Positions 1 to 12,578 of a DNA stretch of 64,000 nt are shown in pieces. The notes beneath the pieces were generated by a model. It saw nothing but the letters and a program-made list of their open reading frames with translations, was not told the origin of the DNA and searched no databases. Each line of letters begins with the position of its first letter. Within the stretch, counting starts at the first letter, position 1. The translations under genes and the position numbers were made by a program. Source of the DNA: Stereocaulon alpinum (lineage: Eukaryota > Ascomycota > Lecanoromycetes > Lecanorales > Stereocaulaceae); the NCBI GenBank assembly GCA_018257865.1, contig JAEUBA010000084.1, positions 62,001-126,000 on the forward strand. Direction: 5' to 3'.

Positions 1-2470
1 ATATAAAATCGAGAAACAGTCATCTACTGAAAGATTGGGCCCCGAAGGCCTCCGACGCCTCAATCGCTAGTTGCCTCAAAGACAGAGAGGTTTGTGAAGG
101 CTTTACCAATGGAAGGATGTATCCTGTTAGGCGTCATCAGAGACCAAGCGAACATGGATCATCTCTCTCGTATCTACCCGGACCAGAGGTCCCTGATGAT
201 AACCTTTCATGGTAATCATGCATCAGCACAAGCTGCCATAGGATATCATCGTCGAGCATGTGGACTAAGACAAGGGTGTAAGCGTCGGATTCGTCACGGA
301 TATTCGCCATATGGTATGATCTCTGGTGCTAGGTGGAATCTTCCTATCTTGCAACGCCTCTTCACCCCACGCCTTCGGGCCCGACTTGGTGCTGAGTGAG
401 ATTCAGCGGGACGTACAATTTGGCGCTTACGCCCTATTGCGCGTATGGGAATAGCTCAAATAGCGGTGTGTATCATGTTGGCGAAGTCCACTCCGTGAGC
501 ACGGTTCTCGAAGTCGAACAACGTGTGGCTACATACCATGCCTTCCCACCCGATCATCTCCATGTAAAGAGCTTGCCTATAGAGACCGTTTTGCCTTAGC
601 AGCAATGAAGCCCACATAAGCGCCATTCGAGTTCGTACGGCAACGGGTTCGGTTTCACCGAATCGATGCTAGAGAGAATTCCAGGGCTGAGAAGATGACA
701 TATCTATGGACATTATGTTCCTGTAACGTTGCCGCAAAGGTTGAAGAAGCCATGCGAGATCTGCATGTCAGAGTGTCCCTGGGTTTCGGAATCCACTAGA
801 AGCTAGCATTTAGTTTTGATAGATGACGCCGGCACCGGCCCCGGGTCGTCTGCGTTCCTACGGTGATATTTCTTGTTGACTCATAGGCCTTGATAGTGAT
901 CTATCGATCTGTTGACGGATACCAAACATGATCATGAGAGCACTCAAGGATCCATTTTTGTGAAGAACGAGCAGCTGAGCTGAGTACTGGGATCACTTAT
1001 GCAGCACAAAATCCGAGCCAAAGTCAAATGCACGGGATGATGAGTACCGAAGCGCTATGGAATAAGGCTACGAAGCGATTGATAGTGATAATGTAATTAA
1101 CGTAATATTCGTACTGCTGGAGGTAGTAGGGAATATCAGCCATTGTGAACACTCCGATACCGGGCCGAGCTAGCCACCTTCAGAAACATTCCAACATCTG
1201 AGGAACGGAAACATGGTACTGATGGAAGAGCACAGTCCCTATTGGGTGTGCTTATGTGAGAGTGGTGGATTACAGGGATGACATGACGTTGGAGACCGTA
1301 ACTGGTATGGATTACAAGACAAGGCGCTTTAAACTAGCGTGGTCATCTATGGCTTACCAAACGCTCATCTATTTCGAGATCTTTCCTCCCTCGCAACATT
1401 GATTCCTGATGTTGTGAGCCTGCTAACGCAATTTGACGCGATTGTTATCTTCATCTAGTACCTCCGCCCCTAGGATTGCACCATCAAACGATCCTTCGCC
1501 TTTTAAGACTTCCGAGCGAACCCGTGTCATTAGAAATGAGATATGAGTATGAAGGGTCTTTTGCGGGCAACACTAAGCCAGGGCTGTCAACAGCAAGTAT
1601 GCAGGCTTAGTCAGGTTACATGCGGGTATGTATGCTTTGTACCGGACTGCTTTATCCCCAAGGTCACTTCTAACCAATCGCTCTATTTGAGTTCAGCGGT
1701 GAACTGTCTTGGCACGCAGTTGCTTTCGAGTCAACAATCTCTTCGGGGACACCGCTCCTACTTAAAGTCTCTTTATGTTCAGGTATGACATTCGACTCCT
1801 GCCTGCAAATAGGTGACTCAGAGGTAGCGCTCGCTTATGGGCTCTTGGTGGGGCATAATCGCTTGAGAAGCGCGTGGTGCCCGGAAGAGGCACTAAGCTC
1901 ATGCGATGCAGGCCCACCTTAAACTGACAGGGCCCCTTTTGTCGCTTGCGCCTGCTTGATATTGATTCGTGCAGCAAGTAGATTCATACTACGCTGACAT
2001 AGACACGAGCTTCATGCAGCGGTGTGATACTAGAACATAGATGACATGCACTCATCGGAAACGGCGTTCCATCCGGATTCTCCGCAAAGACTGCTCATGG
2101 CGGACTTGACTGAATTCGTGGCCCACAAGAAAGCCTTTGGACCCTGTGGATAGGCTTACCAATTTGATCCCACGATCTCGCGATGTACATCCTACCCTGC
2201 GCATAAACCTTGAAGATTACGCACGAACCTTGACGCACGAACCTTGACGCACGTACCTTGTTGTCATGCATGTAAGACGGTGAAAGGTCACTGCGGGATG
2301 TAAGCAGCCCCGTGGCGTGGCAGTTGATCATTGATCTCTGCGTACGGACTTCCTCCATGTTTCGTTTTCCAACTTCCCCACAAGATTAGCAGACTTGTCG
2401 TCCTCCTCCCAGAGAAACACTCACCCTTCTCGCAACCTCGACTTACAAAGTGTTTTTCAACATAGCAAAG
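1..2470. other. Gene-poor flank with no supportable gene
   Basis: I see no coding region I can support here. The open frames are short, mostly lack ATG starts, and match no family I recognise. Base composition is moderate and CpA/TpG are not depleted, so this is not RIP-saturated transposon DNA like that further right. It may contain old decayed sequence. The only structure I can point to is a small 14-bp tandem repeat near 2.2 kb. The last part includes the P450 promoter. Confidence 0.5.
2219..2260. repeat. 14-bp tandem repeat, three copies
   Basis: The unit ACGCACGAACCTTG occurs twice perfectly and a third time with one change (A to T). A degenerate partial unit ending in AACCTTG precedes it. 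It lies about 210 bp upstream of the P450 start codon. Its function is unknown. Confidence 0.85.
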
Positions 2471-4453
2471 ATGCTGGGCTTAATTCAGTACAGTCTTCTG
2501 ACCGTGTTCTGGCTACCCATCATTGGAGCTGCTCTATATGCAGCTGGTCTCATAACCTACCGTCTTCTCTTGAGCCCCCTAGCCAGATTTCCTGGGCCGA
2601 AACTCGCAGCTTTGACTCGTAAATATGAATCTTACTATGAGGCGGTTCAGAATTACGAGTATGTCTGGAAGATCAAGTCATTGCATGAGAAATATGGTAA
2701 GCAACTCCGGCCGCGTAGACAGTGTAGTATCGTAGGCTCGATGACTCCCGGTCTAATTGAATGTCAATCGAATACAGCTGCTCATATTTAATTTTCAGGT
2801 CCCATAATTCGCATTAGTCCCCACGAACTTCACATTGACGACAATGATTTCTTCGACAAACTGAATAGCTTCCAAGGAAAGTGGGAAAAAGATCCCTATA
2901 CAGCTCATCAATTCGCCAACCCCGGCTCGTTGGTAGGTACCATCGACCATGATCTACATCGCAAAAGACGGGCGGCGGTTCTTCCATTTTTCTCGAAACA
3001 AAAGATCTATGCTTTGGAAGGTGTGATTCAATCTACGATCGATAAATTGTGTGACAAAATGCAATTCTATCAGAAAACTGGGCAACCACTGAACATACGC
3101 AATGCCTTCAAATGCTTTGCCGCTGACGTTGTGGCCGAATATTGCTTTGCCGAGAGTGGAGGTCTCCTCGACAAGCCCGATTTCGCAGCAGAAAATTGGG
3201 TACAGCATCAGCAGGGTTTGACATCCGGGCTGAGGGCAAGATATCTCCCGCAGTGGTACATGCCCGTGGTTCGAGGGGCACCGGCATGGATCCGCCAGAC
3301 CGTTGACCCGGCTGCGAAACATTTTGAGGTCTGGCACAGAGTGAGCATCCACCTTGCTGTCAACCAATCTCAAAATTGCTTGTAGTGCTTCGCCAAGCTG
3401 ACTATCTACCCAGGACGTAGAAGGCCCAGTAGGCCGAATGGAAAAACGCAAAAACGACGAATTCTACGAGAAAGCCGGCCACCGAACCATCTTTCACGAG
3501 CTCATCAACAGTCCTCATCTTCCTCCAGCGGAAAAAGGAACAATCCGTGTTATTCAAGAAGCCGGCGCCATGGTTGGAGCTGGTGGTGAAAGCACGTCAC
3601 AAGTACTTGGAGCCTTCATGTATTGTCTTTTGGCGAACCCCCCGGTGCTCAGTAGACTGCGAGAGGAGCTTCATACCATCGTGCCAACTGCAGACTCGCC
3701 AGCACCGTCTTTACGGCAACTGGAAGCGCTTCCTTACCTGGTACGTCACCCGTTTTATTTCAGGATTTCGTGTAGTGAAGAAGTCACTGATGGATTTTAC
3801 AGACTGGTTGTGTCAAAGAGGCATTGAGGTACGTTCACTATGGGCTCAATGATATGAGCTATCGTCGTACTTAACTTCGAGCAATAGGCTTCGTACCGGA
3901 AAGATTGCACGACACCAACGGGTTCCAGCGGGTCGGTCTCTTTATTACAAGGATTGGGAAATCCCAGCCGGGGTAAGTGATGGATACGATGACAGAGCAA
4001 CACCGTTCTCTACATTATTCACTATGATAATGCTTCTCTAATGCCTCCCAGACGATCGTCAGCATGACCCCCATCTTCCTCCACATCGACCCCGAAATAT
4101 TCCCCAACCCCCACAACTTCATGCCTGAGCGCTGGCTTAACCTCGATGAAGCCGAGCGTCAGCGGCTCGAACACTACTTCGCCCCCTATTCCAAGGGAAC
4201 ACGTCAATGCGCTGCAATTACGTGAGTCTTTCAACTGTCCTCTAACAGCTTCATAACACACTAACAATGTCAATTCTACAGACTCGCAAATGCGGAACTC
4301 TACATGTGTATGGCCGCGATCGTCGTTCGTTTCGATCTCGAATTGTTCGAGACTGATGAATGGGATACTGAAATGGCTGTTGATTCGCACCATCACTCTC
4401 CCCGGGTCGGGTCCAAGGGCGTCCAGGTTTTTGCAAAGAGATCAACATTCTAG
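2471..4453 (+). CDS. Cytochrome P450 monooxygenase, microsomal type
   Basis: Seven exons: 2471-2696, 2799-3340, 3414-3740, 3803-3828, 3888-3972, 4052-4221, 4282-4453. Together they give 515 aa with no frame break. The N-terminus has a hydrophobic ER anchor followed by the FPGPK hinge. The I-helix reads AGGEST (about residues 312-317), the K-helix ExxR is EALR (371-374), and the meander has MPERW. The heme-binding loop is YSKGTRQCAA with ligand Cys455. The consensus FxxGxRxCxG is altered at its first and last positions (Y for F, A for G). P450s of this overall type hydroxylate or epoxidise lipophilic metabolites using electrons from P450 reductase. The substrate cannot be read from sequence; sesquiterpene or polyketide tailoring is plausible because an O-methyltransferase gene lies 1.9 kb downstream on the same strand. 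The ATG at 2471 is the first one in frame before the anchor. All introns are GT-AG. Confidence 0.93.
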
Positions 4454-6309
4454 ATGGCAGATAAAGAGGGTATCTGGGGAGATGGGATACCATGGTGAGA
4501 TTGGTTAGAAGAATAGGGGTTCGGATCTTCTGCATATTTGTCAAGATCCAACATCTTGTCAGCGCCTTGTCAATACCGAAGGCCGCAGTGCGATTTTTCC
4601 AACAAAAAATCAAGATCAAATCAGCCTTCTAACGGTCTTTCCATCCTACTTCATCGATCCTGAATCTCAAAAGCATGTACTAGATGTATTATAGGGCAGG
4701 TTCGCAGTCTATAGAATTACACATATTTCCATTCCAACTCTTCCCATGGTCGGATTACCCGAGTAGTCAGCCGTTCTCGCCTGAATCGAAGATCGTTTCT
4801 AGCCGATACATACTCTAAGCTGGGGGCGTATTGTTTAGCTAATGATACGAGATGAAAGCGTGCAAGTATGGATACTTCGTTCTAAACGCTAGCATCGCCG
4901 CACGTTCTGGGCGGAGAGTTTTTCAAATCAAAATAGTATTAACGGCTATCCTGATTGTCCTCACGCACCCAATGCTTAACGCTAGTGCATCTATGCAGAG
5001 TTGACACGATAACAACGTGGCTTGCTACAATGCCGAAAACCCCAACTTCAATGTTGCAAGCCACGTTTCGTCAGGCATCTCTGCAATCGTCCCAGCACTC
5101 AGGACCCACTTTCCCGGCGACATCCATTCTTGCTTTGAAATCAACATTGCTGTTGGTATCCACTATGGCTCAAGACATGAACCACGCTGTGGTGACATGG
5201 CCGAATCACATTGTTCTGACATTCTGAACCCTGGACGGTGAATTGCGTGGGGGGAGCATGAGCCCTGCAGGTCGGGAGTAAAGTACCCCGGAAATCCGAT
5301 TGGAGGCCTAGCGCAGAAGGCTGGAGCACTCGGCTTGGTCAGATGCACAGTTGGCCTGATAACGGCGATGAGTCCCTGAAGAGATCGGCACCGGCTTCGC
5401 TTGATACCTAGCACTCTATAACGTGGGTTGCAAGTGGGCAAAGAGTGGACTTTGCTTGGATCCATTGGTGCAGCGGCCATTCCGGCTTGCCGAATATAGG
5501 AGTCAAGGCCTTTCACATCCCACCACTTTTACCACCATTCGACGATCAGAGATAGTCGTTCTTAGTCGCATTGGTCTTGCATACTGCGAAAACAACCGGG
5601 GATGTGCTTCGTACGCAATGCGCAGGTCCGCCGATCCCCCATACCCAAAGTCTTACAGGGGATCCACATAATATGCAGCCATAATTCTCCGATGCAACCT
5701 CCCCAGACGCAATGTCACATCGCTGCCTAGGAAGACAAGCGTTCTTCTTCGTGCAGTCAAGGACCACTTCTCTCAAGAGTAAGACAACTCCCGGATCTTC
5801 TTCTACCCGCAACCGCGTCATTGTCTTTGTCAGGCCACGAGCCGAAAGATGGCTTTATCAGTTGAGAATCCTTCGAGCATACCAAGGACAATTTCAACAA
5901 CCTACACCAAGCTAATAGCTAAAGCCGATGTGATGCTTACAAGTTCATTTTGTGCCGTTCGTTAGATTGACAGCGAGTATGGGCCACGCTGCTGACGTTG
6001 TCGGTAAGGGATGATTGACGCCAGTAATAAGCTTGGGCGAGTTGTAATGAGTCAATCATTGCGCTTGTCCATGGAAAGACAGAGGGATGGACTATAGCGG
6101 CTTCTGTCGTAGACGTGTGCTCATGGTGGAGTTTTCGTGGATTTGTAGCTAGTTGACTGACAAATTGATGGCGCCATCAATCCTGCAAATATAGCTTCTC
6201 ATTCACAATACGGACTTCTATCGAAAGGCTTCTGGCACAAATTCTTTATCTCTACTACCTCCTTTTTCTCCTTACGCGAGTCAGATTTCCTGAATTAAAG
6301 ACAATTGTG
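4454..6309. other. Intergenic spacer between P450 and O-methyltransferase
   Basis: About 1.86 kb with no coding region I can support. Open frames on both strands are under 120 codons, lack recognisable motifs and overlap each other. The right end, just before 6310, is pyrimidine-rich and probably holds the O-methyltransferase promoter. I cannot tell whether a small decayed gene once lay here. Confidence 0.5.
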
Positions 6310-7237
6310 ATGGCTTCCGAAATAGCAAGATTAGCGGCACTTGTGTTGACAAACACTGTCAGAATCGACGACTACTTGCAAAAAAATTGTCTTCCTGTTC
6401 CTTCCTTTCACGAAGATGGGCCGATTGACCTGAATCTCTCCCCGGAAATCGAAATAGCTCGAGTCGCTGCTCTTGAAGCCTCATTAAGGCTTAACGATCT
6501 CCTGCGAGGACCGGTTGAACTTGTTCGGCCAACGGTAATTGTCCCGTTTGCACTTACATGGTCATCATGGCACTAATCTTGAGCCTATACTCCGCAGATC
6601 AATGCCGTGAGTTTCGAAGCAATCTACAAATACGAAATTGCCAGCAAAGTTCCCATCCACGGAGAAATCTCCGTCATTGAGCTGGCGAGATTGTGTAACA
6701 TCTACGAGCCAGATCTACGCCGTATTCTTCGGTTTGCCATTAGCCATCACCGCATCTTCCAAGAGCCTCGAAAAGGGATCATTGTCCATAGTGCAGCATC
6801 ACGAAGAATAGCAGATGACTCGGCAACACGTGATGGCCTTGGGCTTCAGTTCACCTTTTCTTGGCAATCATTCGCAAGAGTCTGTCTCAAGCCGACCCTG
6901 GTTTTCCTCGCAATCGCTGACTGTGAAGGTAGACCGTCGAGGCTATGGAGAAATGGAAAGAGCAGGAGCCAACGAAAACAGTATGTCTACCTTTAGCTAT
7001 TCCTTAGTCCGCACTAGAACCGTGGAATCGGTGCGTCCTTTGGTGCTCCCGTACCCGGACGCCATATCCACCGCCATACCCGCAAAGGCGGGATGAAGAT
7101 CGTGTCACAAGGCGATGGTCAATAACTTCGTTTCTAGGGGTTTTCTCTTGCACACAACACAGACAAGTCAGTCTTCGACTATCTGGAGGAGAACCCGGCA
7201 AAAGCAAAGCTTTTTGCCGGCGCCATGTCATCATTTG

Positions 7238-7440
7238 TGTCGGAATAACTTCGCTCCGCACTCCGCAATTAGCGGCTTGGCGCCAACTCCTAGATAAAAC
7301 ACCATAGCTTAGCTAGCTAGATTCAATCAATCCCCAGTTTACCAAGCCCAATAGACACCCTGCAATCAGGTTGTCCGGGGCAGGTAATAGGGGATCAAGC
7401 CTACTAATCAGTATAACCTAGCAGCTAGGGTGTACCGACA
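7238..7440 (+). repeat. 5' LTR of outer Copia element
   Basis: 203 bp, TGTCGG...CCGACA. By my alignment it differs from the 3' LTR at only two positions. Unlike the interior it keeps many CpA and TpG dinucleotides. The target duplication ATTTG lies immediately upstream. Confidence 0.95.
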
Positions 7441-7994
7441 CTGATCAGTTATCAACCTCAGATCAGCAAGGTACGAATAAAAATTTCAACTGTAACTAAG
7501 AACCTTACCTACACTACTATAAAGCCTTAGCTATAACGCCTACCCTCAGTAACAGCTATAACGCCTACCCTCAGTAACAGCTATAACGCCTACCCTTATA
7601 ATAACGCAACCAACTATAGAAGAGGATAGCGGGATAATAATATTAGCAGGAATCGTCCTTAACGACCCTAAAAAGTTAATAAAGGATACCCTAATAGTAT
7701 ACGTTATCTAAGTAATAAGCTCCTACTAAAGCTGCGAAGAAGAAGGACGTAATCTATAGATTAACTTCCTTAAAGACTTTAGTAATTAGGACGAAGCTTT
7801 ATTTAATAAGGTAGAGAAATATATACTACGAAGCCTTAGGGAGCTACTTTTCAACCGTAGCGTCTTTATACCTAAGGACGGAACTTACGTCTATAAGTAC
7901 CTAGTAAGGCTAGCAGTCTAACTATAGTCTAATTAGCCTACAGACGTACTAAAGCTAGTAAAGAAGTCTAACGCTAACTCTACTAGTAACTCTA
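7441..7994 (+). other. Leader of outer Copia element
   Basis: The first ~100 bp after the LTR still hold CpA/TpG. After about 7550 the sequence becomes RIP-saturated and contains a short tandem stretch (AACAGCTATAACGCCTACCC repeated near 7550-7590). It is colinear with 62554-63050 of the second copy. No coding region survives. The last 5 bases, CTCTA at 7990-7994, are the left target copy of the nested short-LTR element. Confidence 0.7.
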
Positions 7995-8136
7995 TATTAG
8001 GGCTCCGAGGTATACTACACCCCCGGACCACTAAGCTATATACAGTCTAATAGTATCGCCCTAGCAAGCACCGAACATTTTGAGTTTTACCCTTAGGGGT
8101 TCAGCGGTAACTACGCCTATAGTTACTAGGTTAATA
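7995..8136. repeat. Left LTR of TRIM-like element
   Basis: 142 bp, matching 8834-8975 with scattered transitions. Begins TATTAGGG and ends GTTAATA. Confidence 0.85.
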
Positions 8137-8399
8137 AGTATATTTAGTATAATAAAGCTCGATAATCTTAACCCGAATTATAAAGGTCTAGGGTTTAATA
8201 CCGTTAAGGGGGTAATTTCTAAGGGATTTTTTTAGGGAGCGCAGCTGTAATTAGCTACTAAGCGACCTAATAGGGTTCCCGCCCTCCTAACCCTGCTATA
8301 CTGCTTCGGCGCGTAGCCCGTAGTATTAAATTTTCGCTAGGGGAGGCACCCTTTAGGGGCCTATTACGGAGTACCCTATAAGGGCTTTAATTACGCTAT

Positions 8400-8740
8400 T
8401 CGCTAAGTCCTATAGGTACGAATAATTAATTCGCTAAGTCCTTTAGGTACGAATATTCTAGTAGGGGCGCCCTTTAGGGGCCTACTACCTAGCGGAAGCG
8501 TCCTTTAGGGAGGCCGCTAACTAGAAGTTCCCTTCGTAGGCTTTAACTTTCTTAATTCGCTAAGTCCTTTAGGTATAAATATTCCGGTAGGGGCGCCCTT
8601 TAGGGGCCTATTACCTAGCGGAAGCGCCCTTTAGGGAGGCTACTAACTAGAAGTATCCTTTATAGGCTTTAACTTATTATTTCGCTAAGTCCTTTAGGTA
8701 CGAATAATTCTAGTAGGGCGCCCTTTAGGGGCCTTATAAC
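8400..8740. repeat. ~126-bp tandem repeat inside the TRIM-like element
   Basis: Units start with TTCGCTAAGTCC at about 8430, 8556 and 8681, spaced 126 and 125 bp apart. Each carries GGCGCCCTTTAGGGGCC followed by a related GCGCCCTTTAGGGAGGC block. A partial extra unit starts near 8400. The blocks are rich in inverted-repeat structure and no protein is encoded. Confidence 0.85.
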
Positions 8741-8833
8741 CCGACTTACACCGAATATTCGGGCTTATTATAGGGGAATAATATTTTTCTACCCTATTAG
8801 GCGCTGTAGACGTCGCCCTAGGGGGGGGATAAT

Positions 8834-8975
8834 TATTAGAGCTCTAGGGTATACTATACCCCCAGACTACTAAGCTATATACAGTCTAATAGTATCGCCC
8901 TAGTAAGCACCGAACATTTTAAGTTTTGCCCTTAGGGGTTTAGCGGTAACTGCGCCTATAGTTACTAGGTTGATA
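8834..8975. repeat. Right LTR of TRIM-like element
   Basis: 142 bp, partner of 7995-8136. Begins TATTAGAG and ends GTTGATA, followed by the target copy CTCTA. Confidence 0.85.
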
Positions 8976-11900
8976 CTCTAACACGCCTAGTACACCCGCC
9001 TTAGGAAATAATTTTAACACGCTTAGTATATCTACCTTAGGTAACTCTAATATACCTAGCACGCCTACCTTATTCAAAATTAAAACACCGACTAGGACTG
9101 CCCTAATTAATAGTATTAAGATCTATAACGCTATCGCTAATTACTAAGAGTAAGGCCTTTCCTAAGAGCTTACCGCGTTAACTAAGCTCTATACGGAAGA
9201 AATAAAGTATAATAGAAGAAGCGACTCCTTCGACTATAAGCTAAATATATTCTTAGCTACCGCTTCCGACGCTAGGATACCGTTAACTAGGCTCTATATA
9301 GCTCTTCAGTATATACTTAGTAGCGATATACTTAATTTCTACTTTAATAACTAGTCTTCCTTTTTAGTAATAAACTTAGACTCGCTATAGCTTACCTTTA
9401 AAGGAAACTTTAAAGGAAGAGAATACTAAATCGCCCGCCTTAATAAATAGAATAGCGTATCCTTATAACTATTTATTAACCATAATAAAGATAAGACCCT
9501 AACGGAGTACCTAGATACTATAATATCGAAACTAAGAGAGCTATAATATAGCCTAGACGAGAGCCTTTATAGGGATAGCTTTATCTACTAGAAGATAATT
9601 ACTACTTATAAGTCTATACCTACCTATAAGATCGTCTGCCGAAAACTACTAGATACTATATAAAGCCTTATTTAAGACCTCTAATTATCTACAGCCTTAT
9701 AAGACCGTCGCAGCCTTATATCGCTAAGTAAAATAATATATACTAACCGCCGCTACTAAAACCGTGAATCCAGCAGTTGTAACTGCGAATCTAGTAGTCG
9801 CAGCTAATTAAGATATCTAAATAAGCTGAGATATAACTCTAATAATTCTAGTAATTTAATAAATAAAAAGCGATACTTTATCTATAAGAAGGAAGGATAC
9901 TAGTTAACTAATTACCCTAAGGAAGAACGCTAACGCAGCTTTAAGCAATACCTTACTAACGTTAAAGGCGAAAAAGAAGAAGGTAGCGAAGGCAGTACTA
10001 TTAAAGATACTACTAACGATCTAGCTAATTAAGATAACGATAAATCTTTCCTAATATCTATAGGCGCTATTAACGGTAAGGCTATATACTAAAAGCTAGC
10101 TAATTAGGCTACTTTATATACCGTTACTAAGGCGCTGTCTATCTAGGATAATATTAATATCTAGGGAGAAGCACCTTACCGCCCCGCTAAAAGATACGGC
10201 GACAGCTACTTCTACGATCTTATAATTAATATAGGCGCTACCTATAACTCCTTAGCAGGCTATAATTAATATCTAGTACTACGGCGTGAGCAAGACGTTA
10301 ATATTAACACCGATAAGGCTAGTAGCGCTAGATTTAAATTCGGTATTAGCGAAGCCTTATTAAAAGGTACTATTACCGTTACTTTACTAATTAGTATTAT
10401 CAAATTCTATATTATCGACGCTGACACGCTATTCCTTCTCTACCTGTGAGACCTCAACTAGGCAGGGTTTTATTTTAATAATCTAACTAACTGCCTAGTT
10501 AGCGGTAATAGGCAAGTCCCTATTATAAGGCTATACGGTCACCTATTCCTTATATAGGGATCGTCGCTATCCTACGCCTATATTAACACCTATACTAATA
10601 ACGGTGTTATAAGTAGCTAATTAATAGAGTAGGATCTCCGACGCCTATACCGCTGCTTCAGCTATCTATTAATAACACGCCTAGCACGCTTACTAAAGCG
10701 CTTTAGCTACCGTTTTAACTAGGACGCTATTAATCGACTAGGTAAGTTCTACTTAACTTACTAGAAATATAGTAGATCGCTAGGAAGGTTTAAGTTTACT
10801 ATTAAAAACGACCTATAATTTAATTACTTAGTAATAATTAATATTATATATCTTAATAGCTCTGCGGTCCTAGTCCTATATACTATTAATAAGGCTACGC
10901 GTTTCCAAACCGCCCGCTTTCTTAAGGATATTTTAGCAGAGACGGTCTAGGATACCCTGCGAGCCTACTAGATTAATACTTATATTAGACTACTAGATAT
11001 ACTAGTCTATAACGCTAGCAAGCAATTTATTAGCACCGAATTCGCCTCTAAGGTAAAGGGGATAGTAATTAAGTTAAAATACGTCCTAGTTAAAGTATAC
11101 TACTTAATTAGTCTAGTTAAACGCTACTACGCACCTCTTAGGCGTGCTTATAATATTATCTAAAAAGACCTACTACTGCTAGGTAAGTAATTCGTCTTAT
11201 AAATCGCTATTAAGGTAATTAATAATACAGCTAGACCTAATAGGCTAACTCCTACGCTACTTCTATTTAGCACGTTTCTAAAGCTTACTAAATTAAACTC
11301 TATATACCTATTAATTACGGAACGAGGTAAGGCTATTAAACGCGTAATAAAAGAAGCGTTAGAATTACTAGTAAAGCGAGATATTACTAAAGCCTTACGC
11401 TACTATAACGGTCTATAAAACGACGCTATTCTAGATACTCCTATTAGCAGCAACGTCCTAGTCTAGCGAGAAGGTAAAGGATAGAAAGGGCCCTACTAAC
11501 TGCTCGCTATAGATAATTAGAATTAAGCCTATATAGTTAAACTCAGTAGCGGCCCTATAACCTTTCGAATTATATTAGTTAAGCCTTACTTAGTCGAATT
11601 AACTAATAAAACGCCTCCTATAACTTAAGTAGACCTACCTACCGAAGAAGCTACTACTACACGTTAGAATCCGTAGCGATAGCGATACCTACCTACCCGC
11701 TACGCTTACCTTACTAATAAGGAGCTTTTAGATATCGACCTATTAATAAAGCTCTAGTTAGAAGGTACTATTCGCTTACTAAATAGCCTATTTATCGACT
11801 CTTATCGAAAAGAAATCGACGGCCTTATTACTAAGGGAGTCTTTAAGATTATTAGTAAGTAAGATATACTGCTATATACCCGTATCTTTAGCTACCGATT

Positions 11901-12578
11901 CGTCGATAATATTAAGTAGGATAGCGCTATACTATTCGAAAAGTCTAGACTAGTCGTCTAAGCTTATAACGATAAAGGTAAGAAGGAGGTACTAATATAG
12001 TCGCTAATAATTTAACGCGCTAGCTAACGCCTTATTATCTACCTTACTATAATTCTACTACGTAACCTCTACGTACGCGATATCTCGTAAGCTTATATAT
12101 AGTTAACGTTAGTACTAAGCTACGCCGTCTATATAAAACCGCTATAAGGTACTAATCTAGGAGATAATATACTAAAAGTAGTCCGCCTACTATATAGCGT
12201 CCCTAAGGTAGGGACGTATTAGTTTAAAACCTACTATAACTACTATACCGGTAAGCTAGGCCTTACTATCTCCTTATTTAATCCCTACTTAATATTCTCT
12301 AAGTAGGTAATTATTAGCCTCTAGACTAACGACTTACTATTTTACGGAATAGCCGAATACCTAAAGCTAGAAGAGTAAGTACGCCTTAATATAGGCTTTC
12401 TAGTAAAGCTAATTAAAAAGCTAGATAATAAAAAAGACCTCTAATTTAACGGTACTACTATCTCTACTAACGGCGATACTACTATTTCTAGTAACGGCGA
12501 TATTCTAAAGCTCTCCTAGTAACGGCAGTGCAGTAAAATTAATATAATCGACACCGCTAGCGATATTAAATCGCAATA
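8976..12578 (+). pseudogene. Copia polyprotein remnant, Gag to reverse transcriptase
   Basis: No open frame survives, but reading through TAA/TAG stops gives Copia domains in order. They are Gag, a zinc knuckle whose cysteines have become tyrosines (YFIYKKEGY at about 9870), a protease region with an INIGATYNS motif (DTGA-like, about 10225), integrase, and reverse transcriptase. The RT part contains LVVQAYNDKGKK-type and RDISQAY-type segments at about 11.95-12.1 kb. Cys-to-Tyr and Gln/Trp-to-stop changes are what C-to-T and G-to-A RIP on both strands produces. The RT is cut at 12578 by the nested second Copia and its RNase H continues at 17844. Confidence 0.85.

Larger units (their letters stand above)
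7995..8975. mobile_element. Non-autonomous short-LTR retrotransposon (TRIM-like), nested
   Basis: Two 142-bp direct repeats (7995-8136 and 8834-8975) bound a ~700-bp interior with no detectable coding capacity. The 981-bp unit is flanked by CTCTA on both sides (7990-7994 and 8976-8980). Its termini TATTAG...TTGATA fit an original TG...CA pair after RIP (TG to TA, CA to TA). The second copy of the host Copia (62350 onward) runs through the homologous position without this insert, which supports it as a separate insertion. The interior is built of ~126-bp tandem units. Orientation is unknown because nothing encodes protein. Confidence 0.85.

Noticed and set aside
94..599. Two adjacent short plus-strand frames near the window start
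   Set aside because: The first begins with GTG rather than ATG; neither has a domain or convincing splice continuation. They may be remnants but cannot be supported.
5163..5821. Several overlapping 80-120 codon frames on both strands between P450 and O-methyltransferase
   Set aside because: All lack motifs and overlap each other in several frames; nothing selects one as real.
6815..7096. Apparent frameshift in O-methyltransferase exon 2
   Set aside because: A 53-nt intron (6880-6932) with a CTGAC branch joins WQSFAR to TVEAMEKW in frame, so no frameshift is needed.
8000..9000. Possible CRISPR-like or satellite array of short repeated GC blocks
   Set aside because: The repeats are ~126-bp tandem units inside an LTR-bounded element in a eukaryotic genome; no spacer-repeat regularity.
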